Shown here: positions 9,634 through 18,870 of the stretch, piece by piece | How positions within the stretch are numbered: the first letter of the stretch is position 1 | Layout of the letters: the number at the start of each line of letters is the position of its first letter | From: CAYYNQ01 sp964473105 | GTDB taxonomy: Bacteria; Sumerlaeota; Sumerlaeia; MVZB01 | Assembly (NCBI GenBank): GCA_964473105.1 | Contig: CAYYNQ010000048.1 | Span: forward strand, 101,548-165,547 | DNA length: 64,000 nt | Direction of reading: 5' to 3' | Notes under the pieces: generated by a model | The model's database searches: none | What the model saw: the letters and a program-made list of their open reading frames with translations, nothing else | Told to the model about the DNA's origin: nothing | Translations under genes and position numbers: made by a program

Positions 9634-10637
9634 AGACAATATCACCGGAAAAACCCCTTGATCCTCATATCCACAAGTCATCTTCCTGGATCACGGTGCT
9701 GGCCCTGATACCCGTATTATTGGTCGGGGTTAAAGCAATGGGACAACCCGATATCCCCGGCATTAATCATCACAGATCTGATGTTATGCCGGTTGAAATG
9801 ATAAGTAGCCAGGAACAAGGATCCGAGAGACACCACTCTCTCCGGGGCCCATTTTTGGATAAATCACGACACAATCCCGCACAGCAAACACATGAGCGTT
9901 CATCCTTCTTCAAACGGCGTAAGTGGGAGAAGATGACTTTTGAAGATCCCCTGGAGAAGGAAGATCTGATCCGAATGGACAGTTATCTCCAAAAACTCAT
10001 TGAACAGCATTCCATCCTGGCCAATGAACTCGAAAATATCAGCAGGGATATCGGCGGATCCATGTCTAACAGCATCAATCCCGCTCCCAGTCCAAAAAAG
10101 GTCATCAGGAGCCCGAAAATACGCAAGATGATGGGTAAACAGCACCGACTGATCAACGAACAACGCAATATCAGGAAAAAGATGGGTCGACACCTTTTCA
10201 AGATAGCGGTCAACCATCCACAATGGGGGCACCTCGTGGAACCTGATGGCAATGGTATTAATAATGCCACATCGGACATCACTCTGACACGCTGGGCAAA
10301 GGCCCATCTATATATCAGTAATGGGGATATCAGGAATTTTGTGGTCATGTTTCTCGGGAAACCCTTGGGCACGGGAATTTACCGGCGTATTAATGAGGCA
10401 TTGGACAGGCAATCCGACATGACCGAGCCTGGGCACCCGGTTGCTGATGATCCGGAATGGATTAAAGGACATCAGCACGACTCACAAAACCTCGGGGGGA
10501 GATTGATACGATTGGAAAGACATATTCGCAAACTGAAACAGGTGATCCATAGACAAGCCCGGGAAATTGATCGATTGCGGTCGATCCTTGAAGGCAAAGT
10601 TCCCCGGTCGACAGATAAAATACCGACAGTCGAATAA
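9630..10637 (+). CDS. Exported coiled-coil protein coupled to the two-component system
   Basis: 335 residues with no recognised family. The ATG overlaps the regulator stop codon (ATGA), so translation is probably coupled and the product belongs with the kinase/regulator pair. A hydrophobic segment at about residues 20-38 ends in a possible signal-peptidase site (VKAMGQ). The rest is hydrophilic. The middle part (about 80-180) is rich in Lys, Arg and Glu helices, and the C-terminal 40 residues form a heptad-like coiled coil (LIRLERHIRKLKQ). Size, charge and context recall periplasmic sensors or chaperones such as CpxP/ZraP-type partners, but no signature of those families is visible, so this is only an analogy. 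Confidence 0.75.
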   Translation: MKTISPEKPLDPHIHKSSSWITVLALIPVLLVGVKAMGQPDIPGINHHRSDVMPVEMISSQEQGSERHHSLRGPFLDKSRHNPAQQTHERSSFFKRRKWEKMTFEDPLEKEDLIRMDSYLQKLIEQHSILANELENISRDIGGSMSNSINPAPSPKKVIRSPKIRKMMGKQHRLINEQRNIRKKMGRHLFKIAVNHPQWGHLVEPDGNGINNATSDITLTRWAKAHLYISNGDIRNFVVMFLGKPLGTGIYRRINEALDRQSDMTEPGHPVADDPEWIKGHQHDSQNLGGRLIRLERHIRKLKQVIHRQAREIDRLRSILEGKVPRSTDKIPTVE

Positions 10638-10899
10638 CCGTATCCCAGAAATAGGCATCCCGGACACGAAGGATGTGGATGCAGAATTTCAAATAATCTT
10701 TATGGGTGACAAATTGAGTTCGGGTATTTCATTGAGCCCAGACCAAATACTTTATTTCGGGGTTGAATCCAAAGCTCCAGCAAACAAACCGAATTTCTTT
10801 CTGGTGGGTGCGTCAATGGTGTGACAATATATGATAATTAGGACACCGGAATAACTGTTTTCCCCGGTGAATATCGAACCGTTGGGAACCGGATAAACG

Positions 10900-12270
10900 A
10901 TGGAATTCAGTCTCGATAAATTCTACCAGATTAACCGGCGAGCCCTGATCTGGGTCATTCTGCTGGTCCTGATATTTTTACTCCGTGATTTCTTTGGCCT
11001 TGTGTTCCTAACCTTCGTCTTTGCATTCCTATGCGAGGCGATGGTCAAGTTCAGTGGCGTAAAACTGGGTCTTCCCCGTCGACCAGCTATTCTCATCGTA
11101 TACGGCCTGTTCCTAGTAGTCCTGATCTCGCTCCTGGTCTTTGTCGTTCCGCGTGTAAACAAGGAAGCTTGGAAACTGGTCGGGAACTTGGGCGATATTC
11201 AAGAAAAAGTTGTCGATCAGAAGAACTTTCTAGTCAGGAAATATCCGGCCCTTGATGACGCTTTCACGAGTTACCTCAGGGGGGCGATCGCCCCTGAGGC
11301 ACTTATCCATGTCAAGAATCAACTGGGAGCAAAACAGACCGATCTGAAACTTGAGGATCATGAGACCTATTTCACACAATCCCTGTTTCTGTCGGATAAA
11401 GATAATCTCACCTCAAATATGCTTCAGATGAAGATCAGCGAGTTTCACAACTATGAAGAAAGTCTTCTCCTAGCTGAGTTCAACAAGTCCATAGTCACAA
11501 AAGTTCGTGAATTCATCTTCGACAAACTTCCCAACCTGATTAATGTCGCCATCACCGTTCTCCTGTCGCTCCTGTTCAGTTTCCTGATCATGATTGACAT
11601 TTCACGCCTGGGACGGGAGGTTGCGAGCCTGAGACAGTCCCGGTTGCATGATTTCTATGAGCAGACGGCGCGGCCGGTCCTGCGATTTGCCTATGTTGTC
11701 GGCCGTGCCATCCAGGCTCAGTCCGTCATTGCAATCATCAATACACTCCTGACACTCGTGGGCATGTATCTGCTAAACATCTCCTCACTTGCAATGTTGT
11801 CCGTGATTGTGTTCTTCTGCAGTTTCATCCCGGTTGCCGGCGTGTTTATCTCGACAACACCAATCGTCCTAGTGGCGCTGAATAGCGATGGAGGTATGAC
11901 AACTGCGATCTTGGCGATCGTCATGGTCACGGTGATTCACATCGTCGAAGCATACGGCCTGAACCCGTTGATCTACGGGAAACACATGAAAATCAATCCC
12001 GTCTTGGTATTGATCATCCTGTTCCTCGGACACCATCTGTTTGGGATATGGGGTGTGCTGCTCGGGGTTCCGGTGACGCATTATTTTATCCATGATGTCT
12101 TTGGCGTTCCGGTCTGGAGTGAAAAGAGAATGGCGCCCAATCCAGGGGTCAATCCAATTTCAGACAACAAGGATCAGATTGCGATCCAGCAGAAGGATCC
12201 GAATATACCCAGACATGATGGATCCGGCCCGTTGACGACTGATGAAGATAATTCCAGAAATGATGCGTGA
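10900..12270 (+). CDS. AI-2E family (PerM/UPF0118) membrane permease
   Basis: 456 residues. The profile is that of the AI-2E/YdiK family: two N-terminal membrane helices, a long cytosolic insert (about 80-200), then five or six helices. The conserved stretch FIPVAGVFISTTP, the NPLIYGKHMKINPV motif and the terminal LLGVPVTHYFI are family signatures. Members move small solutes; the substrate here is unknown and a signalling role should not be assumed. The C-terminal 60 residues are hydrophilic and poorly conserved. A 13-bp inverted repeat lies 19 nt after the stop. Confidence 0.88.
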   Translation: MEFSLDKFYQINRRALIWVILLVLIFLLRDFFGLVFLTFVFAFLCEAMVKFSGVKLGLPRRPAILIVYGLFLVVLISLLVFVVPRVNKEAWKLVGNLGDIQEKVVDQKNFLVRKYPALDDAFTSYLRGAIAPEALIHVKNQLGAKQTDLKLEDHETYFTQSLFLSDKDNLTSNMLQMKISEFHNYEESLLLAEFNKSIVTKVREFIFDKLPNLINVAITVLLSLLFSFLIMIDISRLGREVASLRQSRLHDFYEQTARPVLRFAYVVGRAIQAQSVIAIINTLLTLVGMYLLNISSLAMLSVIVFFCSFIPVAGVFISTTPIVLVALNSDGGMTTAILAIVMVTVIHIVEAYGLNPLIYGKHMKINPVLVLIILFLGHHLFGIWGVLLGVPVTHYFIHDVFGVPVWSEKRMAPNPGVNPISDNKDQIAIQQKDPNIPRHDGSGPLTTDEDNSRNDA

Positions 12271-12288
12271 ACAGCGTAACTAAAATAT

Positions 12289-12335
12289 TTATTCACATAT
12301 TTTCTATGTATCCGGCCGCAATAATATGTGAATAA
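12289..12335. repeat. 13-bp perfect inverted repeat in the rmuC upstream region
   Basis: TTATTCACATATT (12289-12301) and AATATGTGAATAA (12323-12335) are exact reverse complements separated by 21 bp. No U-tract follows, so it is not a canonical intrinsic terminator. It could be a paired operator upstream of rmuC, or an mRNA 3' stem for the permease gene. Confidence 0.6.
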
Positions 12336-12370
12336 CGGGTAGGCCCTATTCTGACTGAAGACTCACCTCC

Positions 12371-13627
12371 ATGAACACCAATTTCCTGCTTGTCACCCTT
12401 GCGCTACTGGCCACATTCAACCTCTTATTGTTGCTGTGCCTTCTATTACGCAAGACATCGAATGCTTCCGAACAGTCATTACGCGAAGAATTGGGTGCCG
12501 GGCGTGATGAAGCCGCGAGACGCGGCCTCGAGTTGCGCAAGGAAGTCTCAGGAAGTCTGGCCAAAACAGTGCAGACGCTTTCCGGAACGTTGGTCCAGTT
12601 AGGCAATATTCAAAAGCAGCAACTTGATAGAGTCACTGCGGATGTAGAGTCGATGCGGGCCAACATCAGCGAGCATTTGGACAAAATACGCAAGGTCAAC
12701 GAGGAAAAACTCGAGGAGATGCGCCGCACGGTTGACGAAAAACTTCAGGGCACCCTGGAGAAGCGGCTGGGTGAATCCTTCAAACTGGTCAGCGAACGGC
12801 TAGATGCCGTACACAAGGGCCTCGGCGAGATGCAGAATCTTGCCACTGGCGTGGGTGATCTTAAGAACGTTCTGACAAACGTCAAGGTACGGGGCACGTG
12901 GGCAGAGTACCAGCTGGAAGCAATTCTCACGCAGGTGCTGACCCCAGAGCAGTTCGACCGCAACGTGGCGACCAAAGAAGGTTCGGCTGAGCGGGTCGAA
13001 TTTGCCATCCGCCTACCCGGCCGGGGTGATGAACCCGACAACTGCGTCTGGTTGCCGATCGACTCCAAGTTTCCCCAGGAGGATTACCTGCGCCTTGCCG
13101 AAGCAGCCCGTGAGGGGGACACCGACGCGGTGGCCCAGTCGGTTAAAGAGCTTCTGCGATCCGTCACCCAGTCGGCCAAAACAATCAGCGAGAAGTATCT
13201 GAACCCGCCCCGGACGACCGACTTTGCTGTGCTATACCTGCCGACCGAGGGGCTTTATGCCGAGGTGCTGCGCCAGCCGGGGCTGGTCAGTCAGCTTCAG
13301 CAGGACCACCGAGTGGTCGTCAGCGGGCCCACCACCATCGCCGCGCTTCTGAACAGCCTGCAACTCGGCTTCCGTTCACTCGCCATCGAACAACAAGCGA
13401 GCGAAGTGTGGCAGGTGCTGGCGGCTGTCAAGACCGAGTTCGGCAATTTCGGCGGCGTGCTGGCCAAGGTCAAAAAACAGCTGGCCACCGCCAGTAATAC
13501 CATCGACGAGACGCAGACGCGCACTCGCGTCATGGCGCGTAAATTACGGGAAGTCGAACAGTTGCCCCCAAGCGGAAGCGACGAACTACTCGAACTCAAG
13601 TCTGAAGATGATCTCAAAAAAAACTGA
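12371..13627 (+). CDS. rmuC: DNA recombination/limiting protein RmuC
   Basis: 418 residues. An N-terminal membrane anchor (about 5-25) is followed by a coiled coil (about 35-150) and the RmuC PD-(D/E)XK-like nuclease domain. Family motifs are NVKVRGTWAEYQLEAIL, LPIDSKFPQEDY and the VVVSGPTTIAALLNSLQ segment. RmuC limits inversions between short repeats in E. coli. GC content and third-position GC look higher in the nuclease domain than in the flanking permease, which could mean acquisition from elsewhere, but this is a visual impression only. ATG 12371 gives the anchored form typical of the family. Confidence 0.93.
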   Translation: MNTNFLLVTLALLATFNLLLLLCLLLRKTSNASEQSLREELGAGRDEAARRGLELRKEVSGSLAKTVQTLSGTLVQLGNIQKQQLDRVTADVESMRANISEHLDKIRKVNEEKLEEMRRTVDEKLQGTLEKRLGESFKLVSERLDAVHKGLGEMQNLATGVGDLKNVLTNVKVRGTWAEYQLEAILTQVLTPEQFDRNVATKEGSAERVEFAIRLPGRGDEPDNCVWLPIDSKFPQEDYLRLAEAAREGDTDAVAQSVKELLRSVTQSAKTISEKYLNPPRTTDFAVLYLPTEGLYAEVLRQPGLVSQLQQDHRVVVSGPTTIAALLNSLQLGFRSLAIEQQASEVWQVLAAVKTEFGNFGGVLAKVKKQLATASNTIDETQTRTRVMARKLREVEQLPPSGSDELLELKSEDDLKKN

Positions 13628-13704
13628 GCTTCTTGCACGTGCATTTAATGGAAATTATTTTTTGTCCGCCAGTGGCGTCGGCGACAGGCCCGAAAAAAAG
13701 TATA

Positions 13705-13941
13705 TCAGTCATTCCCATCATCACCAATTGCTTCGACAGGACAACCCTCAAGCGCCTCAATGCAAAGTTGGGCTTCCTCATCATTCTCAGGCTGTTTGAC
13801 TACGAATGAATATCCCCCATCTTCATTCCGGGTGAAATTATCCGGTGCCGTCGCTCGACAGGCATCACAGTCGATACAGGTATCATCTACATAAAATTTT
13901 CCCGCTGAATTGTCCGGGTATTTTGCATCTTTATCGGCCAT
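13705..13941 (-). CDS. Single-cluster 4Fe-4S ferredoxin
   Basis: 78 residues, acidic. The cluster ligands are CIDCDAC and the distal GCPVEAIG, a one-cluster arrangement of the Thermotoga/Desulfovibrio type. It carries low-potential electrons in the cytoplasm and could accept from the KorAB-type enzyme at 1.9-4.8 kb, although they are not linked. GGAGG lies 10 nt before the ATG. The gene is convergent with rmuC. The gap between them has T- and A-rich runs and a TGCACGTGCA palindrome (13634-13643), but no clear terminator. Confidence 0.92.
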   Translation of the reverse strand: MADKDAKYPDNSAGKFYVDDTCIDCDACRATAPDNFTRNEDGGYSFVVKQPENDEEAQLCIEALEGCPVEAIGDDGND

Positions 13942-14279
13942 CGGATATTATTCCTCCCAAGTGGTCGGCAAACGTGCGGGGGGATATTTTAACCCAACCC
14001 CGTCCTATCCATTCCTGACAGTGAATCCCCGAAGAGGAACTCCCCTCCACTCTAACCCCGGATACCTGAACAATCCAGTATTCTCCGATCCCCGCTCGAG
14101 ATTCAAATCCCACATCGAAACAATTCAGGCCCGCAGACGGGCTTGCAACCCGTTCAGTTCATCTCGAATGGCCGGACAGTCCAAAAAAGAAACGAGATGA
14201 CCGGAAAAGACCAGAAATAAAGACAGCCACTGGCCTCGGGTAAATCTCAAAAAGATCTTTCATGTCCCCCCGCCGCTAC
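13942..14279. other. Intergenic segment with short coding-like frames
   Basis: Upstream of the ferredoxin on the minus strand. Two short open segments read like protein on minus. One ends in IRDELNGLQARLRA before a stop near 14118. The other starts at an ATG near 14115 and reads LNLERGSENTGLF. Neither has a convincing ribosome binding site or recognised family. A GCCCGcagaCGGGC hairpin is present near 14130-14143, without a T-run. Confidence 0.25.
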
Positions 14280-14596
14280 TCAGGACTTCCACCAGCCCCT
14301 CCTGAGCCAGTCCGGCGTGTCATTCAGGATCCCGAACGGCCTCTCGACATCAGGAATCCCACCCTCAACACCCTCGAAACCCATTTTCAGGACTCGGCCG
14401 CTCTGTCCAATCCAGGACATGACCAACGGCCACTCTTTAGCATCTCTCCACATAACCGGATAATATTCTGCTGTCTGGGAACCATCGCGTTAGCAAACGT
14501 TGACGGATTCTTGCCGTGGCTCCTCATTTCCTCACAATGATTCATTCCCGAATTTTTGAGCTCATAATGCAGCAAGATCTTCTCGTCTGAAACCAC
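14280..14596 (-). pseudogene. Probable frameshifted small gene downstream of secDF
   Basis: Two overlapping minus-strand frames. The upstream one (14596 to 14387) starts at an ATG-class codon just after secDF and reads SDEKILLHYELKNSG and then STFANA. The other frame is open from 14489 to its stop at 14280 and reads AEYYPVMWRDAKEW, GRVLKMGFEGVEGG and DVERPFGILNDTPDWLRR, which is strikingly protein-like and tryptophan-rich. One frame change near 14490 would join them into a product of about 105 residues. It could instead be a 57-residue protein from the ATG at 14453. No family is recognised. Confidence 0.35.
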
Positions 14597-14601
14597 AATA
14601 C

Positions 14602-17388
14602 TTACCTTGACCGACCGATGGGCTTTGCCGCCTCGACTTTTTTCTTCTTCCTCGCAGCTAGCGCATGCTGGGTTCTATTGTTGGTATAATCGTTCCATTT
14701 ATCAACAAGCGGTGTTGCGACGAAGCAGGATGAATATGTCCCGACAATCGTGCCCAACAGAATCACCTTGGCAAAAGGTTTCAACCCTTCACCACCAATG
14801 ACCAGAAGCGCCAACACGGAAACCAGCAACGTACCCGATGTGATTACGGTCCTGGACAGGGATTGATTCATCGATAAGTTGCAAAGTTGTCTAAATGTAC
14901 TGCCGAACACCGTGCGCGTATTTTCCCGCACGCGGTCGAAAATGACAATCGTGTCGTTTACCGAAAAACCGAGCAGGACCATCAGTGCGGCAACAACCTC
15001 CAGCGTGATCTGGACCTTCCAAAGTGTCGCCAGCAGGACCACAATTGTCAGGTCATGAACCAACGCTATGATAGCAGCAACCCCAAAGAATGGCTCGAAA
15101 CGGAACGACAAATAGATCAGGATGGCTATCGATGCCAGCAGAACAACCCACAGGGCCAGTTCGCGGAATTCACCGCTGGTTAGAGCGCCGAATTCAGCCC
15201 GACCCGCGATCTTGAATGAATCGCCGAATTTTGAGCTCAATGCCTCATCAAACTTTTGTTCCGTTTTAGGTAAAGAGGGACCGGTCTCATCCTCAACCAG
15301 CTTGGTTTCAACCTGATAACGATTCCCCTCACTAATTATCGGAATAACCCGGGGATCCTCAAGACCATGCTCAAGCATGGTCGCGCGAATTGCCTCCTCC
15401 TTGACTTCGTCATTATCAAAACGAACCTCAGCTCGAACTCCGCCAGCAAAATCCACCCCATACTGGAGGCCACCGCCGGTAACGACCATAACAGCTGTTA
15501 TTACAAGAACACCTATGGAAAGAGGCCATGAAAATTTTCGGAGGCCGATAAAATTGATCGCGGGATTCCTGAATACGGTCAGCTTCCCCAAGGAAAGTTG
15601 TCCGAACTTTCCGAACCACAACGCGCAAAGTGTATAGGTGACAGTCAAACCCGTGAACAAATTGGCGATCAATCCGAAGGACATGGTCAACGCAAACCCC
15701 TTCACCGATCCTTCCGTAAACTGAAGCAAAATCAGGGCCGCCATCAACGTCGTCAAGTTTGAATCGAGAATAACCGTGAATGCGCGATTGAATCCCAGCC
15801 CGATTGCCTGTCTGAGAGGCCTCCCAGCATCCAGCTCCTCACGAATACGCTCATAGATCAAAACATTTGCATCGACAGCCATGCCGATTGTCAGAAGAAT
15901 TCCTCCGATTCCTGACAATGTTAGCGTTGCTCGTGCAAGCGACATAATCGCCAAGATTATCAAAACATTAAGAATCAGCGCGAATATCGATATGATCCCG
16001 GCCGTGCCGTAGTAAAGAATCATGAAGAATGTGACGATCAGAGCGCCCAGAATAAGCGCCTCGACCCCCGAAAGTATTGACTCAGCCCCCAGCGTCGCGC
16101 CGATACTATTCTTCTGCTCGATCTTCAGGGGTGCTGGCAGCGAACCAGCTTTGAGGATCTGGCTCAACTCTGTGGCTTCCTCGTTTGTGAACCCGCCTTC
16201 AATCACCGCCCGGCCATCTGTAATTGCGACCTGGATCGTGGGGGCCGACCGAACCACACCATCAAGCAGGATCGCCATCTGGCGTTTCGGCTCGGAATCG
16301 GCATACTTGGAGGTCATCTCGGAAAATTTTCTCGTTCCTTCGGGGTTGAACTCAAGAGAGACCTTTATCTGGTTCCTGAAATCCGTAGGATCATATTGAA
16401 CCCCGGCCTCGCGTAAGTCCTCACCAGTCAACTGCGTTCTAGTGACTAGAATGAAATCACGCTCGGAATAGGTGACAGTCTGGGTATCCGGATCGAAAGA
16501 TCCCAGTTTCCCATCCACGCGCTCACTGCCAACGGGCAGATTGGCTGTTGAGAAAAGACGACCGGTCACCGGATCCACCAGCGAATCACTTCTTTGGTGG
16601 ACCATCCGAAACTCCAGATAGGCCGGCTTAATCATGTTATCGATCAGGCGGTCGGGATCCTTCACACCGGGAACTTGGACACGAATCCGATCAGTGCCCT
16701 GAAGTGAGATCCTAGCCTGAACCACCCCCAGCCCGTTGACCCGCTCCTCGATTCCTTTCTTGGCGCCATCAATCATATCCCGGAATTGACGGTCAATGTA
16801 AGATGGCGTGATATCAATACGGGCCTTCCTTCCGGCCTTCAGGGTCGACTCCAATGTCGGCCCGTCAAACTGAACCGTCTCCTCGAAAACCTTGATCAGG
16901 TCTGCGGTAACCTTCGAATTAGCGGGATTGGCAATACCGATATTAAAGGCCGCCTGACCCTTGATCGGTTCAGCATTCAGGGCCACCCCCAGATCATTTA
17001 ACTCACGCCTGAGGATCTCTATGATGCCTTCAACCTCGTCGATCTCGGCTTTCTGCCGATCGAGCATCAGCGTGACATCTGCACCGCCCAACAGGTCCAG
17101 CCCAAGGGGAACGGCCCTGTCCCGCAACCGGTCCGCCGTCTCTTCCCAGGCAATCTGGTCCTGGTTGTCATCAAACCATTTCGACAACTTGGGATTTTCC
17201 TCCCTCCAGTTCTCCAGTGTCGCCTGGTCATCGGTATCGGGTCGGTCCACACCCTCGGGGCGGGGGGCCGTCAGTTCAACCCGTGTCTGCAGGTGCAGGT
17301 AATAGCGTGCTGTTGGCACAACTAGATAAACCGAAACTACTGCGACGCATGCAATGAGCGCGACGCGGATTTTTGAGATAGGTCTCAT
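14602..17388 (-). CDS. secDF: Fused protein translocase SecDF
   Basis: 928 residues, a natural SecD-SecF fusion of twelve membrane segments with two periplasmic P1-type domains. The SecD half (about 1-590) has LGLDLLGGADV, the periplasmic head and the GMAVDANVLIYERIREEL motif. The SecF half (about 600-928) has QYGVDFAGG and the GFSVNDTIVIFDRVREN motif. SecDF uses the proton gradient to pull exported proteins through SecYEG. It is the last gene of the yajC-HD-secDF run, 58 nt after the HD gene. The ATG at 17388 has an AGGGAG rather far upstream (about 14 nt). Fusion is common in several phyla and is not unusual. Confidence 0.95.
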   Translation of the reverse strand: MRPISKIRVALIACVAVVSVYLVVPTARYYLHLQTRVELTAPRPEGVDRPDTDDQATLENWREENPKLSKWFDDNQDQIAWEETADRLRDRAVPLGLDLLGGADVTLMLDRQKAEIDEVEGIIEILRRELNDLGVALNAEPIKGQAAFNIGIANPANSKVTADLIKVFEETVQFDGPTLESTLKAGRKARIDITPSYIDRQFRDMIDGAKKGIEERVNGLGVVQARISLQGTDRIRVQVPGVKDPDRLIDNMIKPAYLEFRMVHQRSDSLVDPVTGRLFSTANLPVGSERVDGKLGSFDPDTQTVTYSERDFILVTRTQLTGEDLREAGVQYDPTDFRNQIKVSLEFNPEGTRKFSEMTSKYADSEPKRQMAILLDGVVRSAPTIQVAITDGRAVIEGGFTNEEATELSQILKAGSLPAPLKIEQKNSIGATLGAESILSGVEALILGALIVTFFMILYYGTAGIISIFALILNVLIILAIMSLARATLTLSGIGGILLTIGMAVDANVLIYERIREELDAGRPLRQAIGLGFNRAFTVILDSNLTTLMAALILLQFTEGSVKGFALTMSFGLIANLFTGLTVTYTLCALWFGKFGQLSLGKLTVFRNPAINFIGLRKFSWPLSIGVLVITAVMVVTGGGLQYGVDFAGGVRAEVRFDNDEVKEEAIRATMLEHGLEDPRVIPIISEGNRYQVETKLVEDETGPSLPKTEQKFDEALSSKFGDSFKIAGRAEFGALTSGEFRELALWVVLLASIAILIYLSFRFEPFFGVAAIIALVHDLTIVVLLATLWKVQITLEVVAALMVLLGFSVNDTIVIFDRVRENTRTVFGSTFRQLCNLSMNQSLSRTVITSGTLLVSVLALLVIGGEGLKPFAKVILLGTIVGTYSSCFVATPLVDKWNDYTNNRTQHALAARKKKKVEAAKPIGRSR

Positions 17389-17446
17389 GTCTTTTGTTTT
17401 TTCTCCCTCGATCGGGCCGCAAGGTCACCCTCGTGGCCGGGTAGAA

Positions 17447-18262
17447 TCAAAGTAGCTGTGTATTATTGATGATCAACTGAAAATCACAATTCAGGAAATT
17501 GGCCGCTTTGCGGGAAATCCGCATACGCGACATGAATATTTCAAAATATTCCATCACCTGGCTGATATTTGTATCAATTTCCAAGCGGAGCGTAATCCGG
17601 TGATTTTCACGATCGACCTCGATGGATGAATTGCGCGCCGCATAGTTGACCCGGTCATGGATATCGAAATTAATCATCTTTGGGTTCCTCACCCGGGAAC
17701 GCAATACATCGCTCTTGTCTGCGAGAATCAGAGCCGCACAAGGATTGTTGACAGGTTCCCCAATCGTTTCATCATGGTTGGCGATTGCGCCACAAACAAC
17801 CGCAATTTCCTCGACTGGCATCCTGCGTTCATGCAAAAGCGTATATGCAATCAACGCTGATGACTGTGGGTGCTCCGACCGATGAACCAAATTACCGATA
17901 TCATGCAGAAATCCGGCCACCGATGCCAGTTCCATTTCCCGCCGCGGCAAGTTCAGATCCTCCAATATACGGAAAGCCCTCTGACTGACCCGGCCTACGT
18001 GCTTTAAGCCATGATCTGTGTAGCCAATCGTTTCGAGGTAACGGTCCGCCATCTGGATCATCGAGCAGATCTCCGGATCCGACCGCAGGGTCATGATCGT
18101 GATCCTGTCGGATTCAAGCCCCCCCTCCGGCAAACCCTCGGCCTCGGAAGCGATACTACGATCAATCGCCTCAAGTTCCTCACTCAGATTTCCGGCCGGA
18201 TAAGTTTCATCCATGGGTCTTGATTGAATCACCTGTAGGACAGCTTGTTCTGAACAGTTCAC
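17447..18262 (-). CDS. HD-domain phosphohydrolase
   Basis: 271 residues. Metal ligands of the HD superfamily are visible in order: DHGLKHVGRV (His), FLHDIGNLVHRSEH (the HD pair and two further His) and AIANHDE. Its GTG start overlaps the yajC stop (GTGA), so it is translationally coupled within the secretion operon. An internal ATG 17 codons in is an alternative start. HD proteins cleave phosphoester or nucleotide bonds; the substrate cannot be told. The C-terminal ~100 residues continue with a beta-rich, ferredoxin-like stretch. Why such an enzyme sits between yajC and secDF is unclear. Confidence 0.85.
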   Translation of the reverse strand: MNCSEQAVLQVIQSRPMDETYPAGNLSEELEAIDRSIASEAEGLPEGGLESDRITIMTLRSDPEICSMIQMADRYLETIGYTDHGLKHVGRVSQRAFRILEDLNLPRREMELASVAGFLHDIGNLVHRSEHPQSSALIAYTLLHERRMPVEEIAVVCGAIANHDETIGEPVNNPCAALILADKSDVLRSRVRNPKMINFDIHDRVNYAARNSSIEVDRENHRITLRLEIDTNISQVMEYFEIFMSRMRISRKAANFLNCDFQLIINNTQLL

Positions 18263-18621
18263 ACCGACCGCCGCAACTCGGTTTTTTCAGATTCCTTACC
18301 TGGAACAACCTGACTGATTGAATTCCGGCTGAAGGTCAGTGCTGTCTTGGGACAGACAATAATATTTACTGTATTCTCTTCCTTGTTGACCGATTCAACC
18401 TTACCGTGAATGCCCCCGGCCGAGATCACCCGATCACCTTTGGCGAGGTTGTCGATCATCAACTGGCGTTTTTTCTGCTCCGTTCGTTGCGGCCGCAAAA
18501 TTAGAAAATAAAATAAAAGGGCGATGAAACCGAACATTAATAAAACCGGGCTCATACCACCCGGGGGTTGCTCGCTTGACTGAGCCGCCCAAGCAAGGAT
18601 TGTTCTCAGCTTGTGTTCCAT
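18259..18621 (-). CDS. yajC: Sec translocase accessory protein YajC
   Basis: 120 residues with one membrane span (about 25-45: PVLLMFGFIALLFYFLI) followed directly by the family signature LRPQRTEQKKRQ and the DNLAKGDRVISAGGIHGKV segment. YajC associates with SecDF in the inner membrane, and the gene order yajC...secDF is classic. It is the first gene of the operon. The upstream gap of about 250 bp should hold divergent promoters for this operon and rnhB. The N-terminus (about 20 residues before the span) is a little longer than in E. coli. Confidence 0.95.
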   Translation of the reverse strand: MEHKLRTILAWAAQSSEQPPGGMSPVLLMFGFIALLFYFLILRPQRTEQKKRQLMIDNLAKGDRVISAGGIHGKVESVNKEENTVNIIVCPKTALTFSRNSISQVVPGKESEKTELRRSV

Positions 18622-18870
18622 GCAACTCCATCCCCCCCCAATTTCAGGCCCATGTCACCCTTAAACTCAACGAAAAGTGAGGAGGACACAACCTCAATCT
18701 TTCCCGCGCAGGAAAAGGAGGTTCCTTTTATCATCCCGACCCTTTTAAGTCAATTGGGGATTGCAGGTCATGAGCTGAAAACGATAGAGTTACAGGATAA
18801 TACTCTCTGCTCACTCCACCGCCATCCTCAGCGAAACCTGAAAAATACCCAGCTTTGGCTTCCTCCCTGA

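Noticed and set aside
14099..14143. GATTCAAATC followed by a GC hairpin, resembling a tRNA T-arm
   Set aside because: The flanking bases do not pair and no acceptor or anticodon arm can be built.
18652..18870. Open frame ending directly before rnhB
   Set aside because: No ribosome binding site or recognisable protein features; it lies in the yajC/rnhB divergent region.
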